This document shows positions 21,773-29,637 of a stretch of DNA of 64,000 nt, piece after piece. The notes below the pieces were generated by a model. It ran no database searches. It was not told the origin of the DNA and worked only from the letters and a program-made list of their open reading frames with translations. The stretch lies in contig NZ_QQAV01000014.1 of NCBI RefSeq assembly GCF_003350475.1, forward strand, positions 62,001 to 126,000, written 5' to 3'. Each line of letters starts with the position of its first letter. The stretch's first letter is position 1. Both the position numbers and the translations under genes were made by a program. This DNA is from Pseudacidovorax intermedius. Its GTDB lineage: Bacteria; Pseudomonadota; Gammaproteobacteria; Burkholderiales; Burkholderiaceae_C.

Positions 21773-22531
21773 ATGAACATCGCCGCCAATGCCCGCCTGC
21801 TGGCCCTGCTGTCGGCCGCCCATGCCCTGGGCACCCTGCGCGGCGGCGCCCGCCGGCGCTTCGAGGCCATCGCGCGCGAACAGCCCGCCGTGCGCGCCAG
21901 TGCCCTGCTGTGGCGCGAGCGGCTGACGGGCTTCGTCGAACTCGCGCCCGCGGTGAACCCGCCCGCCGCGGTGTGGACGCGCATCCGCAACCTGGTGGAC
22001 GCCGACCTGCAGGAGGCCCGCCTGGCCGAGCAGAGGGCGGCGCCGCCGGCACCGACGTCGCCGGCGCGAACGACGGGCTGGTGGGGAAGCCTGGCGATAT
22101 GGCGCGGCGCCTCGGCCGCTGGCCTGGCGGCCACGGTGCTGGCCGGGGTGATCGGCCTGCAGTTCTGGCAGCAGGCGCGCGAGGCACAGCAGGTGAAGTA
22201 CGTGGCGGTGCTGAACGACGACCGTTCGGCCGCATCGATGCTGGTGACCTTCGATGCGAAGCACCGTCAGCTCACGCTGCAGCGGGTGGGCGACTTCAAC
22301 GTGGCGCCCGACCGCTCGCTTCAGCTGTGGGCCTTGCCGCCGGGGCGCACGCCACAGTCGCTGGGGGTGGTGGACTCGCCCGAAGGCATGCGCCTGGCGG
22401 CCAGTGCGCAGGTGCTGAAGCAGGCGCCGGCGCTTGCCGTGAGTCTGGAGCCCAAGGGTGGCGTGCCAGGTGACCGCGGGCCGACGGGGCCGGTGCTGTT
22501 CCATGGCGCGCTGATCGAGAAGACGCTGTGA
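21773..22531 (+). CDS. membrane anti-sigma factor, RskA-like
   Basis: A 252-aa single-pass inner-membrane protein. The N-terminal cytoplasmic domain (about 1-85, ALLSAAHALGTLRGGARRRF and WRERLTGFVELAP) would hold the sigma factor. One membrane helix lies at about 108-130 (ASAAGLAATVLAGVIGLQFW). The periplasmic C-terminal part carries RskA hallmarks: KYVAVLNDDRSAASMLVTFD, SLQLWALPPGRTPQSLGVV and a terminal GPTGPVLFHG. No zinc-binding HxxxCxxC is present, in line with the RskA rather than the ZAS class. Release would normally need regulated proteolysis. A strong GAGGAG precedes the ATG; it is co-transcribed with the sigma gene. Confidence 0.87.
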   Translation: MNIAANARLLALLSAAHALGTLRGGARRRFEAIAREQPAVRASALLWRERLTGFVELAPAVNPPAAVWTRIRNLVDADLQEARLAEQRAAPPAPTSPARTTGWWGSLAIWRGASAAGLAATVLAGVIGLQFWQQAREAQQVKYVAVLNDDRSAASMLVTFDAKHRQLTLQRVGDFNVAPDRSLQLWALPPGRTPQSLGVVDSPEGMRLAASAQVLKQAPALAVSLEPKGGVPGDRGPTGPVLFHGALIEKTL

Positions 22532-22632
22532 TCGGGTTTGTCACGCGCCTTTGAGCGGGTTTGCTTCGAGCGGGTGTGCTGCTCGACGCCTGCGCGGGTG
22601 TTGTGTGGTGCTCGTGCGGCCGCGCGATGTCC

Positions 22633-22750
22633 GTGCAACTCCGAGTGGTGCCCGTATGACCACCCGACGACTGCGCAATTCCGAGTGCTGTCGATGCCAC
22701 CACCCGACCGCCCGCGCAATTTCGAGTGCTGGCCGTGCGACCGCTGCGCC
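22633..22750 (+). repeat. degenerate tandem repeat, three units of about 40 bases
   Basis: Three units share the core GCAAYTYCGAGTGSTG, with the CGAGTG core at about 22642, 22682 and 22723 (period 40-41). Units are diverged by about 20-25 percent. The third unit runs into the left arm of the long inverted repeat. Confidence 0.65.
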
Positions 22751-22911
22751 ACTAACCGGCAGAGGGCACCGGCATGCGCGCTCCCGGTGCACGCTCGCGC
22801 TGACCGGCTTGTTGCACGAGAGGGGTGCTCGCTCTCCACCGACGCGCCTTGCGCACTGCACGGCGCCGCGAATGGCACCTCCGCACGCACACCGGCACCC
22901 TCCGCCTCGAC
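22745..22911 (+). repeat. long inverted repeat, left arm
   Basis: About 165 bases whose reverse complement recurs at 23218-23381 with roughly 85-90 percent identity by eye. Shared blocks include GCTCCCGGTGCACGCTCGCG, CTGACCGGCTTGTTGCAC and CGGCGCCGCGAATGGCACCT. Confidence 0.85.
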
Positions 22912-23003
22912 GCTGCGCGCGAGCCCTCCATCTTTGCGGCCCTGGGCCACGAGGGCACTACAACGAGACAACGAGACCACAAGGCCATACCGCCACACCG
23001 CAA

Positions 23004-23030
23004 GCCATAGAGCCATAGAGCCATAGAGCC
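23004..23030 (+). repeat. 8-base tandem repeat
   Basis: GCCATAGA occurs three times in a row plus a partial fourth copy, in the spacer between the arms of the long inverted repeat. Confidence 0.8.
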
Positions 23031-23068
23031 CGGGGGGCATGGAGCAACGCAGGCCGATCCACCCCAGT

Positions 23069-23092
23069 CCGTTCGGGCTGAGCCTGTCGAAG
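23069..23092 (+). repeat. dispersed GGGCTGAGCCTGTCGAAG repeat, plus orientation
   Basis: One of five copies seen in the window. It forms an inverted pair with 23152-23175, about 60 bases away, giving a REPIN-like arrangement. Confidence 0.75.
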
Positions 23093-23151
23093 CCCCGCCC
23101 CCAGGGTTGCACCGCGTCGGGCCGGGCTTTCACGCCGCGCGCCGCCTCGCC

Positions 23152-23175
23152 CTTCGACAGGCTCAGGGCGAACGG
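23152..23175 (-). repeat. dispersed repeat, minus orientation
   Basis: CTTCGACAGGCTCAGGGCG, the inverted partner of the copy at 23069-23092. Confidence 0.75.
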
Positions 23176-23217
23176 ATTTTGGGGCCGGGGGGCGGAACCC
23201 GGCCGACCAGGCACATG

Positions 23218-23381
23218 GTCGAGGTGGAGGATGACGGTGTGCGTGCGGAGGTGCCATTCGCGGCGCCGTGCAGTGCGGTAGGCGCGTCGATGGAGAGCGA
23301 GCACCCGCGCTGTGCAACAAGCCGGTCAGCGCGAGCGTGCACCGGGAGCACGCATGCCGGCGTCCTCCGCCGGTTAGCGGC
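23218..23381 (-). repeat. long inverted repeat, right arm
   Basis: Reverse-complement partner of 22745-22911; the two arms are separated by about 305 bases. Confidence 0.85.
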
Positions 23382-23425
23382 GCGGCCGTCGTGCCCCATC
23401 CACCGACGCAAGCGCAAGCCAACGC

Positions 23426-23495
23426 CTCAGCTCAGCTCAGCTCAGCTCAGCTCAGCTCAGCTCAGCTCAGCTCAGCTCAGCTCAGCTCAGCTCAG
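23426..23495 (+). repeat. pentanucleotide tract (CTCAG)14
   Basis: Fourteen perfect tandem copies of CTCAG, 70 bases. Pentanucleotide runs of this length are prone to polymerase slippage. The tract ends about 135 bases before the candidate fasciclin promoter. Confidence 0.97.
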
Positions 23496-23503
23496 CTGAG
23501 CGA

Positions 23504-23543
23504 CAGCACAGCACAGCACAGCACAGCACAGCACAGCACAGCA
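23504..23543 (+). repeat. pentanucleotide tract (CAGCA)8
   Basis: Eight perfect copies of CAGCA, only eight bases after the CTCAG tract. The two units differ by base changes, so one may have seeded the other. Confidence 0.95.
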
Positions 23544-23631
23544 CAACCCCCACGAGCATGCGCCAAGGAGCCGCCCTCCTACGCAAAAGAACGCGCGCCG
23601 GATGCATTCCCCGACACCCCGCAGGCCGATG

Positions 23632-23659
23632 CCATCCAGACTCTGCACAGGCCCGTATC
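23632..23659 (+). promoter_or_regulatory. putative ECF-sigma promoter of the fasciclin gene
   Basis: CCATCC (23632-23637), 16 bases, CGTATC (23654-23659), about 50 bases before the fasciclin ATG. It matches the pairs before the sigma and DUF3455 genes in both elements and spacing. Confidence 0.6.
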
Positions 23660-23708
23660 TGGAGAGCCTGCCGCATATCCGGCGGTACAACAGCCCAAGG
23701 AGCCTTGC

Positions 23709-24275
23709 ATGACTTTCTCGAAGAAGACCACCCGCATCCTCGCCGCCACCCTCACCGCCTTCGCACTCGGCGGTGCCGCCATCGGCGCATCGGCCCAGGT
23801 GATGGTGGGTGGCGCGCCCATGTACGCCAACAAGGACATCATCGACAACGCCGTCAACTCCAAGGACCACACCACGCTGGTGGCCGCCGTCAAGGCCGCC
23901 GGCCTGGTCGACACGCTCAAGGGCCCGGGCCCCTTCACCGTCTTCGCGCCCACCAACGCGGCCTTCGCGGCCCTGCCCGCCGGCACCGTCGACACGCTGC
24001 TCAAGCCCGAGAACAAGGGCCAGCTGACGACCATCCTGACCTACCACGTCGTGCCCGGCAAGGTCGACTCGGCCGCGCTGGTCAAGATGATCGACGACGG
24101 CAAGGGCCAGGCCATGCTCAAGACCGTGGCCGGCGGCAGCCTCAAGGCCACGCGCAGCGGCAGCACCGTGAAGATCACCGACGAGAAGGGCGGCTCGGCC
24201 GACGTGACCATCGCCGACGTCTACCAGTCCAACGGCGTGATCCACGTCGTCGACAAGGTCCTGCTGCCCAAGTAA
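23709..24275 (+). CDS. secreted fasciclin (FAS1) domain protein
   Basis: A 188-aa exported protein with a Sec signal peptide (KKTTRILAATLTAFALGG, cleavage after ASA near residue 29) and one FAS1 domain (about 45-187): HTTLVAAVKAAGLVDTLKG, the H1 box GPFTVFAPTNAAFAALP, YHVVPGKVDSAAL, and the H2-like GVIHVVDKVLLPK. FAS1 domains mediate adhesion or surface interactions. AAGGAG precedes the ATG. A terminator follows. In mycobacteria SigK-RskA controls the FAS1 proteins MPT70/MPT83; the same trio here, with a matching promoter motif, suggests the equivalent circuit. Confidence 0.93.
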   Translation: MTFSKKTTRILAATLTAFALGGAAIGASAQVMVGGAPMYANKDIIDNAVNSKDHTTLVAAVKAAGLVDTLKGPGPFTVFAPTNAAFAALPAGTVDTLLKPENKGQLTTILTYHVVPGKVDSAALVKMIDDGKGQAMLKTVAGGSLKATRSGSTVKITDEKGGSADVTIADVYQSNGVIHVVDKVLLPK

Positions 24276-24407
24276 CGAAAGCGTCGAACGGTCCGTTACC
24301 TTTGCGTGCGGACCGTCAGGTGCCACTCAGGGCACCCCGACATACTTCGTTCTCGGCAGTCCGATCTTCTCCGACTCTTGCTTCCCCTCCACACCCGGAC
24401 TGTCTTG

Positions 24408-24439
24408 GGGCCCGCTTTACGGCGGGCCCTTTTTCTTTT
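24408..24439 (+). terminator. rho-independent terminator after the fasciclin gene
   Basis: GGGCCCGC - TTTACG - GCGGGCCC, an 8-bp GC stem followed by TTTTTCTTTT. On the minus strand there is no T-run, so it serves only the fasciclin transcript. Confidence 0.92.
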
Positions 24440-24453
24440 GTGCGTCCGTGCCT

Positions 24454-26988
24454 TCAGGCCAGCCCCTGCCACCGGCCTTCGGCAAGGCGCTGCAGGGTGG
24501 GGCCTTCGAAGCGCCACAGATGCAGCCAGCCGTTGGCCAGCAGGTCGCGCACCACGGCATGCCCGGCGATCACCGCATCGATGGCGGCCTGCGGCGCATC
24601 GATGACCACGGTGAGCCGCAGTGGCTCATGCACCCAGCGCCGGCCATCGTGCAGCGACTGACGCGCGAGGCCGATGCGCAGGTCGCCGCCATTGCCCTCG
24701 AACACCCCCAGCGTGCCACCCACCACGTTGTGCAGCAGCTTGTTGCCACTGCCCAGCCGCACGGGATCGCAGGTCGACGCGTGGTACTGCCAGTTGATCC
24801 AGTGCGTGACCAGCATGGGCGCGGTCATCAGCTGAGTCAGCCACTCGCCTTGCGGGTCCTGCGCGGCGTCGTAGTCGTGCAGGAAGGCACGCCCGCCCAG
24901 GTTCACGTTCTGGCTGCGATGGCGTGGCGCGATCAGGAAGGCGGCATTGCCCGCAAGACCCCATTCCGGACGCGTCTGCGCCCCGTCGTTGGCGCGGCGG
25001 CGCAGCTGACGATGCAGCACATCCGCCGGCGCCGTCGGGTCCAGGCCCAGGCGCGGCGCGCGCTCGCGGCGCACCTGGTCGGCGGCGGCCTCGACGACGG
25101 GCTGCAGCCGGTCCCACCGGGTGCGGGCGTCGGGCGAGAGCCGGTCGAGGTCGAAGCCTTCGATCTCGTCGGTGGCGGTGTTGTGCAGCGCGGCCACGAA
25201 CACGGTGGCTGCGGGCACCTCGATGCCCTGCGCCTTCAGGCCTTCGCGCACGGCTGCATCGTTGAGCAGCCCCGCCAGGCTGCGCGCATTGACTTCGCCC
25301 GTCTGGCCGCAGCAGGCACCACAGTCCAGCGCGGCCGCATGCGCGTTGTTGGCCGACTGGCTGCCATGGCCGACCAATAGCACCAAGGGCGCGAGCCCCC
25401 GCACGAGGCCCATGGACTGCAGCACGCGCGCCGCCAGCGTCACGCGCGCCTCGTCATCCAGGCCGAGCAACTGCGGCCGGCACACCGACCGGTAGCGCGC
25501 GGGCAGGCCGTCCAGATCGTCGCGCGCGCGGTCCTGCACGCCAGGGCGCAGCCAGCGGCCCAGCCGGCCCAGGTAGCCCAGGCCCGCGGCCTCGACGAAG
25601 GAGAAGGCCGCGCCCGGCCAGCGGCTGGCGGCATGCCACTGGTCGCCCAGCGCGAAGCGATGCTGGCGGGCCTGTTCGGCCTGCCGCTGCAGCTTCGCCG
25701 CTGCGGCAGCGTCGCGGGCATCGGCCGGTACCAGGACATCGCCCACCGTCACGGCGGGCGCCAGGAGCCCGGGCAACTGCGGCCGCTGCGCGGCGGTGCC
25801 CAGCGGCGTGTACGCGAGCGGCAGGCCGAAGAAGCCGGCCACGCCCAGGGTCTGCATGCCGGGGCAGGCCGCTTCCAGCGCGCGGCGCAGGGGCTCGCTG
25901 CGCACGTCGATGCAGAAGGCGGCCTGTACCTCGGGCGTCGGCACCGCAGGCGACGACGCACGGCCGGCCAGCGACGCTGCGAGGCCACGCTGGTAACCGG
26001 CCTCCAGGGCCACCTGCCAGACCTCGTCCACACGCAGCGCCTGCTCGGCATGCGCCAGTACCTCCGGCGCACGGCCCCACTCGCGCTGCACGGTCGCGAA
26101 GGCCTGCCGGGCGGCGAGATCGTCCTTGCAGTCCAGCAGCAGCGCGCCCCAGGCCAGCCGGATGGCCAGCAACTCGCGCAGGTGCGGGTCCTCTCGGCCC
26201 GCCAGCCGGGCCTGCCAGCCCAGGTAGGCGCACCACGACGCCCAGCCATTGACGGTGAGCAGCACCGACTCCAGGTAGTCGGCCCACACGGCCGGCGGCA
26301 GGCCCAGGCGCTCGATCACCCAGTGCTCGGCCTCGCGCGCCGTCGGCGGCAGGGCGTCGATGCTGCGGCCGATGTGCGGCAGGCCCATGAGCAGGCCGAT
26401 GCCGTGGTCGTGCTGCAGCGTCTCGCGCCAAAAGGCGTAGAGGCCCTGCTTGCGCGCCGGCTGCCAGTCGGCCTGGTGCTGGTCGAACCAGGCGGCGCAG
26501 GTCTGGCTGACCTGGTGGGTGATGGCCTGCCGCCAGGTCAGCCGCGTGTGCCGCTGCGGGTCGTTGTCGAGCACGTCGATCAGCAGCGGCAGCGGCTGCA
26601 CCGGCAGGGGCCGCGCCAGCGCGGCCACGCAGGCCTCGGGCGTGAGTTCCGCTTCATGCAACTGCTGCAGGGCCTGCTGCAGGTCGGCGGCCGTGATGCG
26701 GCCTTCGGCCCAGGCCTGCGCCTGCCGCTCGCGCGGCGGAAAGACTTGGATGCCGGCCAGCACGGCCATGCGCGCGGCCACCCGGCGCACCGGCATGCCG
26801 ATGCGCGACCAGTGCGGGTTGACGGCGATGGCACTGTCCAGCGGCCAGGCGGGGGCGATGGCCTCGCAGGCGCGGCGGCAGGCGGCGTGGATCCGGTCGG
26901 CCTGCAGGCCGTCGGGATGGGGCCAAGCCGCGGCCTCGGTGGGCGCCGAGGCGGAGGCCGGGCGCGTAGGGTTCAGGACATCCGTCAT
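24454..26988 (-). CDS. dabA: inorganic carbon transporter subunit DabA (DUF2309)
   Basis: An 844-aa cytoplasmic-face subunit that, with DabB, powers uptake of CO2/bicarbonate by a carbonic-anhydrase-like, ion-gradient-driven mechanism. Candidate zinc and catalytic residues by family knowledge: Cys and Asp in AFCIDVRSEPLRRALE (about 357), His in LVGHGSQSANN (about 540) and Cys in LDCGACCGQTG (about 558). No membrane helices are evident. GGAGAAC precedes the ATG at 26988. It follows dabB by 34 bases on the minus strand; a diverged LysR gene upstream of dabB is the likely regulator. Confidence 0.92.
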   Translation of the reverse strand: MTDVLNPTRPASASAPTEAAAWPHPDGLQADRIHAACRRACEAIAPAWPLDSAIAVNPHWSRIGMPVRRVAARMAVLAGIQVFPPRERQAQAWAEGRITAADLQQALQQLHEAELTPEACVAALARPLPVQPLPLLIDVLDNDPQRHTRLTWRQAITHQVSQTCAAWFDQHQADWQPARKQGLYAFWRETLQHDHGIGLLMGLPHIGRSIDALPPTAREAEHWVIERLGLPPAVWADYLESVLLTVNGWASWCAYLGWQARLAGREDPHLRELLAIRLAWGALLLDCKDDLAARQAFATVQREWGRAPEVLAHAEQALRVDEVWQVALEAGYQRGLAASLAGRASSPAVPTPEVQAAFCIDVRSEPLRRALEAACPGMQTLGVAGFFGLPLAYTPLGTAAQRPQLPGLLAPAVTVGDVLVPADARDAAAAAKLQRQAEQARQHRFALGDQWHAASRWPGAAFSFVEAAGLGYLGRLGRWLRPGVQDRARDDLDGLPARYRSVCRPQLLGLDDEARVTLAARVLQSMGLVRGLAPLVLLVGHGSQSANNAHAAALDCGACCGQTGEVNARSLAGLLNDAAVREGLKAQGIEVPAATVFVAALHNTATDEIEGFDLDRLSPDARTRWDRLQPVVEAAADQVRRERAPRLGLDPTAPADVLHRQLRRRANDGAQTRPEWGLAGNAAFLIAPRHRSQNVNLGGRAFLHDYDAAQDPQGEWLTQLMTAPMLVTHWINWQYHASTCDPVRLGSGNKLLHNVVGGTLGVFEGNGGDLRIGLARQSLHDGRRWVHEPLRLTVVIDAPQAAIDAVIAGHAVVRDLLANGWLHLWRFEGPTLQRLAEGRWQGLA

Positions 26989-27022
26989 GGTGTTCTCCGT
27001 GCGGGAATGGGGTCGGGCGTAT

Positions 27023-28576
27023 TCAGGCCACGGGGACCGACAGCTCACCGGCCTGTGCATTGCGGCGCGCCTCGGGCGTCCAGGGGGCGGGCCACAGCCG
27101 CAGCGCGAGACGGGTGTAGACCTCATCGACATAGAAGCCGGCATAGCTCCAGCGCCGCGCACGGGCCAGGGCCTGGGGCCGCCACTGCAGCGTGGCGAGG
27201 CCCAGGTAGAGCAGGGCCATCCCCAGCAGCGCCACAGGACCGGCCAGGGCATGCGGCGCGTCGTGCAGCCCCAGGGGCAGCGCATGCATCAGGCGCGCGG
27301 CCAGGGCCAGGCCGCCGACCATCAGCAGGCCCCAGAGCAGGGCCCGCGCGCGGGCGCCGACCGCCGCCGGCGCGGCCGGCAGCCACAGCATCGGCGCCCA
27401 GGCCAGGCCCAGCAGCGCGCTCCACCACAGCGGCCAGGCCGGGCCGCCCACCGCGGCCAGTACCACCAGCACCGTGCCGATGCCCAGCACCGGCGCCATC
27501 AGAAGGCTGAGCGATGTCGGTGCGGCCGGCGCATGCAGCGCCTGCCGCCGCGTGTCGCGCACCACGCCCGAGGCCGACAGGAAGGCATGGGCCTTGTAGA
27601 GCGAGTGGCCGATGAGGTGCAGCGCCGCCAGCGTGTACAGGCCCACCGCGCACTCCAGCAGCATGAAGCCCATCTGCGCCACGGTGGACCAGGCCAGCCG
27701 CACCTTGATGCTGATGCGCGTGAGCATGACCAGGCCTGCCAGCACCGCCGTGGCCAGGCCGAAGGCGAGCAGCAGCCACCGCGCCGGCGCCGCCGCATCC
27801 AGCAGCGGCGCGAAGCGGATCAGCACGAAGCCGCCCAGGTTGACCACGCCCGCATGCAGCAGGGCCGAGACGGGTGTGGGCGCCTCCATCACCTGGATGA
27901 GCCAGCCATGCACCGGCAGCAACGCCGTGCGCAGCACGACCGCCAGGACCAGCGCCACCGCGGCCCACTGCAGCGGCGTGGACAGGCCCTGCTGCGCCAC
28001 ATGCGTCCACAGCGCCGACAGCGAGCCGCTGCCCACCTCGCGCCAGGCCAGGCCCGCCGCCAGCAGCAGCAGCCCGTCAGCGACCCGGTCGGCGATGCGC
28101 TTCTTGTGCGCGGCCAGCAGCGCGAAGGGACGGTCCGGGTAGAAGCACAGCAGCCGCTGAAGCGCCGCGCCCACCGCCGCCCAGGCCGCGATCAGCACCA
28201 GCCAATGGTCGGCCATCAGCAGCAGGTGCACGGCCGCCAGCACGCCGCCAAGCGCAGCCACATAGCGGCGCTGGCCGGCTTCGCCTTCGAGGTAGCGGGC
28301 GGAGAAGCCGGCGATCACCGTGCCCAGGCCCTGCACCAGCAGCGCCAGCACCAGGCCGAGCACCGTGGGCCGGAGGCCGGGCAGGCCCTGCAGCCGCAAC
28401 GGGCCCGCGAGCAGTGCCAGCGCCGCGGCCACGAGCGCCAGGCCGCACAGCGCCTGAAAGCCGCGCCAGCTGGCCGCCACGGTCAGCCGGCCCGACAGGG
28501 CGAGCGCCGCGGCTAGCCCCATGGCCAGGGGCGGCAGCACCGACAGCGCCGGCCCCGGGATGTGTGCGACGTCCAT
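27023..28576 (-). CDS. dabB: inorganic carbon transporter subunit DabB (NuoL-like)
   Basis: A 517-aa integral membrane protein of the proton-translocating NADH-dehydrogenase subunit 5 family, about 13-14 hydrophobic helices. Typical motifs are WAAVGAALQRLLCFYPDRPF, VHGWLIQVMEAPTPVSALLH and KVRLAWSTVAQMGFMLLE, the quinone-oxidoreductase-like proton-channel signature. It is thought to couple cation flux to DabA. Start at 28576 has GGAGGG upstream. The pair dabB-dabA is in the usual order and close spacing. Confidence 0.92.
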   Translation of the reverse strand: MDVAHIPGPALSVLPPLAMGLAAALALSGRLTVAASWRGFQALCGLALVAAALALLAGPLRLQGLPGLRPTVLGLVLALLVQGLGTVIAGFSARYLEGEAGQRRYVAALGGVLAAVHLLLMADHWLVLIAAWAAVGAALQRLLCFYPDRPFALLAAHKKRIADRVADGLLLLAAGLAWREVGSGSLSALWTHVAQQGLSTPLQWAAVALVLAVVLRTALLPVHGWLIQVMEAPTPVSALLHAGVVNLGGFVLIRFAPLLDAAAPARWLLLAFGLATAVLAGLVMLTRISIKVRLAWSTVAQMGFMLLECAVGLYTLAALHLIGHSLYKAHAFLSASGVVRDTRRQALHAPAAPTSLSLLMAPVLGIGTVLVVLAAVGGPAWPLWWSALLGLAWAPMLWLPAAPAAVGARARALLWGLLMVGGLALAARLMHALPLGLHDAPHALAGPVALLGMALLYLGLATLQWRPQALARARRWSYAGFYVDEVYTRLALRLWPAPWTPEARRNAQAGELSVPVA

Positions 28577-28639
28577 CGCGAACCCTCCGAAGAAAAACTG
28601 GGCGCGATGATGCTTGGCGGCTTTCGTTCTGTAAATTAC

Positions 28640-28659
28640 ATTGATAAGAACCAATCAAT
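28640..28659. promoter_or_regulatory. LysR-type operator candidate between dabB and lysR
   Basis: ATTGAT - 8 bases - ATCAAT is a perfect 6-base inverted repeat in the 98-base divergent gap, in an AT-rich patch unlike the surroundings. It fits a LysR-type binding box and lies 15 bases upstream of the lysR ATG. Confidence 0.6.
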
Positions 28660-28674
28660 CTTCAAATCAGAACG

Positions 28675-29568
28675 ATGCAGCTGGAGCAGCTCAACTTCCA
28701 CCACCTGTTCTATTTCTGGCGAGTGGCCACGCTGGGCCACCTGACGCGTGCGGCCGAAGAACTGCACACCTCGCAGTCGGCCGTGTCGGCACAGATCCGC
28801 CAGTTGGAGGACCGGCTGGGCGAGGCGCTGTTCACCCGCGAAGGCCGGCGCCTGGTGCTGACCGACACCGGCCAGCTGGTGCTGGCCTACGCCGAGAACA
28901 TCTTCGGCCTGGGCCAGGAGATGCTGGGCCGGCTGCAGGGCCGCAGCGCGGGCGTGACGCGGCTGCGCGTGGGCGCCGTGGCCACGCTGTCGCGCAACTA
29001 CCAGGAGAACTGGCTGCGCCCGCTGCTGGCGGACCCGGCCGTGGTGCTGACGCTGGAGTCGGGCCTGCTCGAAGGCCTGGTTGAGCGCCTGGTGCAGCAC
29101 CAGCTCGACGTGGTGCTGGCCACCGAGACGGTGCCCGCCGACCCCGATCGGCCGCTGCACTGCCGGCTGTTGGGCAGCCAGTCGATCTCGCTGGTGGGCC
29201 CGGCCGGCCGCTGGCAGGGCCGGCCGCTGCGCATTCCGGAAGACCTGGACGGGCTGGAGATCGCCCTGCCCGGCCCGCGCCATGCGCTGCGCGGGCAGTT
29301 CGACGGCCTGTGCGCCTCGTCCGGCGTGACACCACGCCTGCGCGCCGAGGTGGACGACATGGCCATGCTGCGCCTGATCGCACGCGACAGCGGATGGCTG
29401 ACGGTGCTGCCCGAGGTGGTGGTGCAGGACGAGCTGCGCAACGGCACGCTGGTGATCGTGGGCCGCTCGGAGGCGCTGCAGGAGCGCTTCTACGCCATCA
29501 CGCGGCCCCACCGGCACCCCATCGAGGTGTTGGAGCGGCTGATGGTGCAGGCGCCGGCGGCGGGCTGA
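28675..29568 (+). CDS. LysR-family regulator next to dabBA
   Basis: A 297-aa LTTR. The HTH (about 1-65) shows NFHHLFYFWRVATLGHLTRA and AVSAQIRQLEDRLGEALFTR; an effector-binding domain (about 90-290) follows with RLRVGAVATLSRNYQENWL. This N-terminus resembles the NhaR/cation-type LTTR branch. Divergent from dabB with a shared AT-rich intergenic operator, so it likely activates or tunes the DAB operon in response to carbon or ion status. No Shine-Dalgarno is apparent, so the message may be leaderless or use another signal. Confidence 0.9.
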   Translation: MQLEQLNFHHLFYFWRVATLGHLTRAAEELHTSQSAVSAQIRQLEDRLGEALFTREGRRLVLTDTGQLVLAYAENIFGLGQEMLGRLQGRSAGVTRLRVGAVATLSRNYQENWLRPLLADPAVVLTLESGLLEGLVERLVQHQLDVVLATETVPADPDRPLHCRLLGSQSISLVGPAGRWQGRPLRIPEDLDGLEIALPGPRHALRGQFDGLCASSGVTPRLRAEVDDMAMLRLIARDSGWLTVLPEVVVQDELRNGTLVIVGRSEALQERFYAITRPHRHPIEVLERLMVQAPAAG

Positions 29569-29637
29569 AGGGCGCATGCCAGCTCCGCCATCCGTGTTCG
29601 CCGAGTCACGCCATCCGTTCGCCACGAGCCACTCCAT

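Larger units (their letters stand above)
22532..23631 (+). other. repeat-packed intergenic region between anti-sigma and fasciclin genes
   Basis: About 1.1 kb with no gene I can support. It holds, in order, a degenerate tandem repeat of about 40 bases, two arms of a long inverted repeat, a short 8-base tandem repeat, an inverted pair of the dispersed TGAGCCTGTCGAAG repeat, and two pentanucleotide tracts. Open frames inside it are by-products of the repeats: the inverted arms give near-identical peptides on opposite strands. Confidence 0.8.

Noticed and set aside
22825-23304. Two similar small proteins (starting MLALHRRA...) on opposite strands.
   Set aside because: They come from the two arms of the long inverted repeat and have no ribosome sites or protein-like composition beyond the repeat.
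23268-23708. In-frame upstream extension of the fasciclin gene through the pentanucleotide tracts (AQLSS repeats), which could imply a phase-variable N-terminus.
   Set aside because: The ATG at 23709 has a good AAGGAG site and begins a proper signal peptide, and the candidate promoter at 23632-23659 lies inside the extension. The open frame is a by-product of stop-free repeats.
22532-23708. Possible CRISPR array in the repeat-rich gap.
   Set aside because: Repeats differ in kind and length, there are no regular unique spacers, and no cas gene is in the window.
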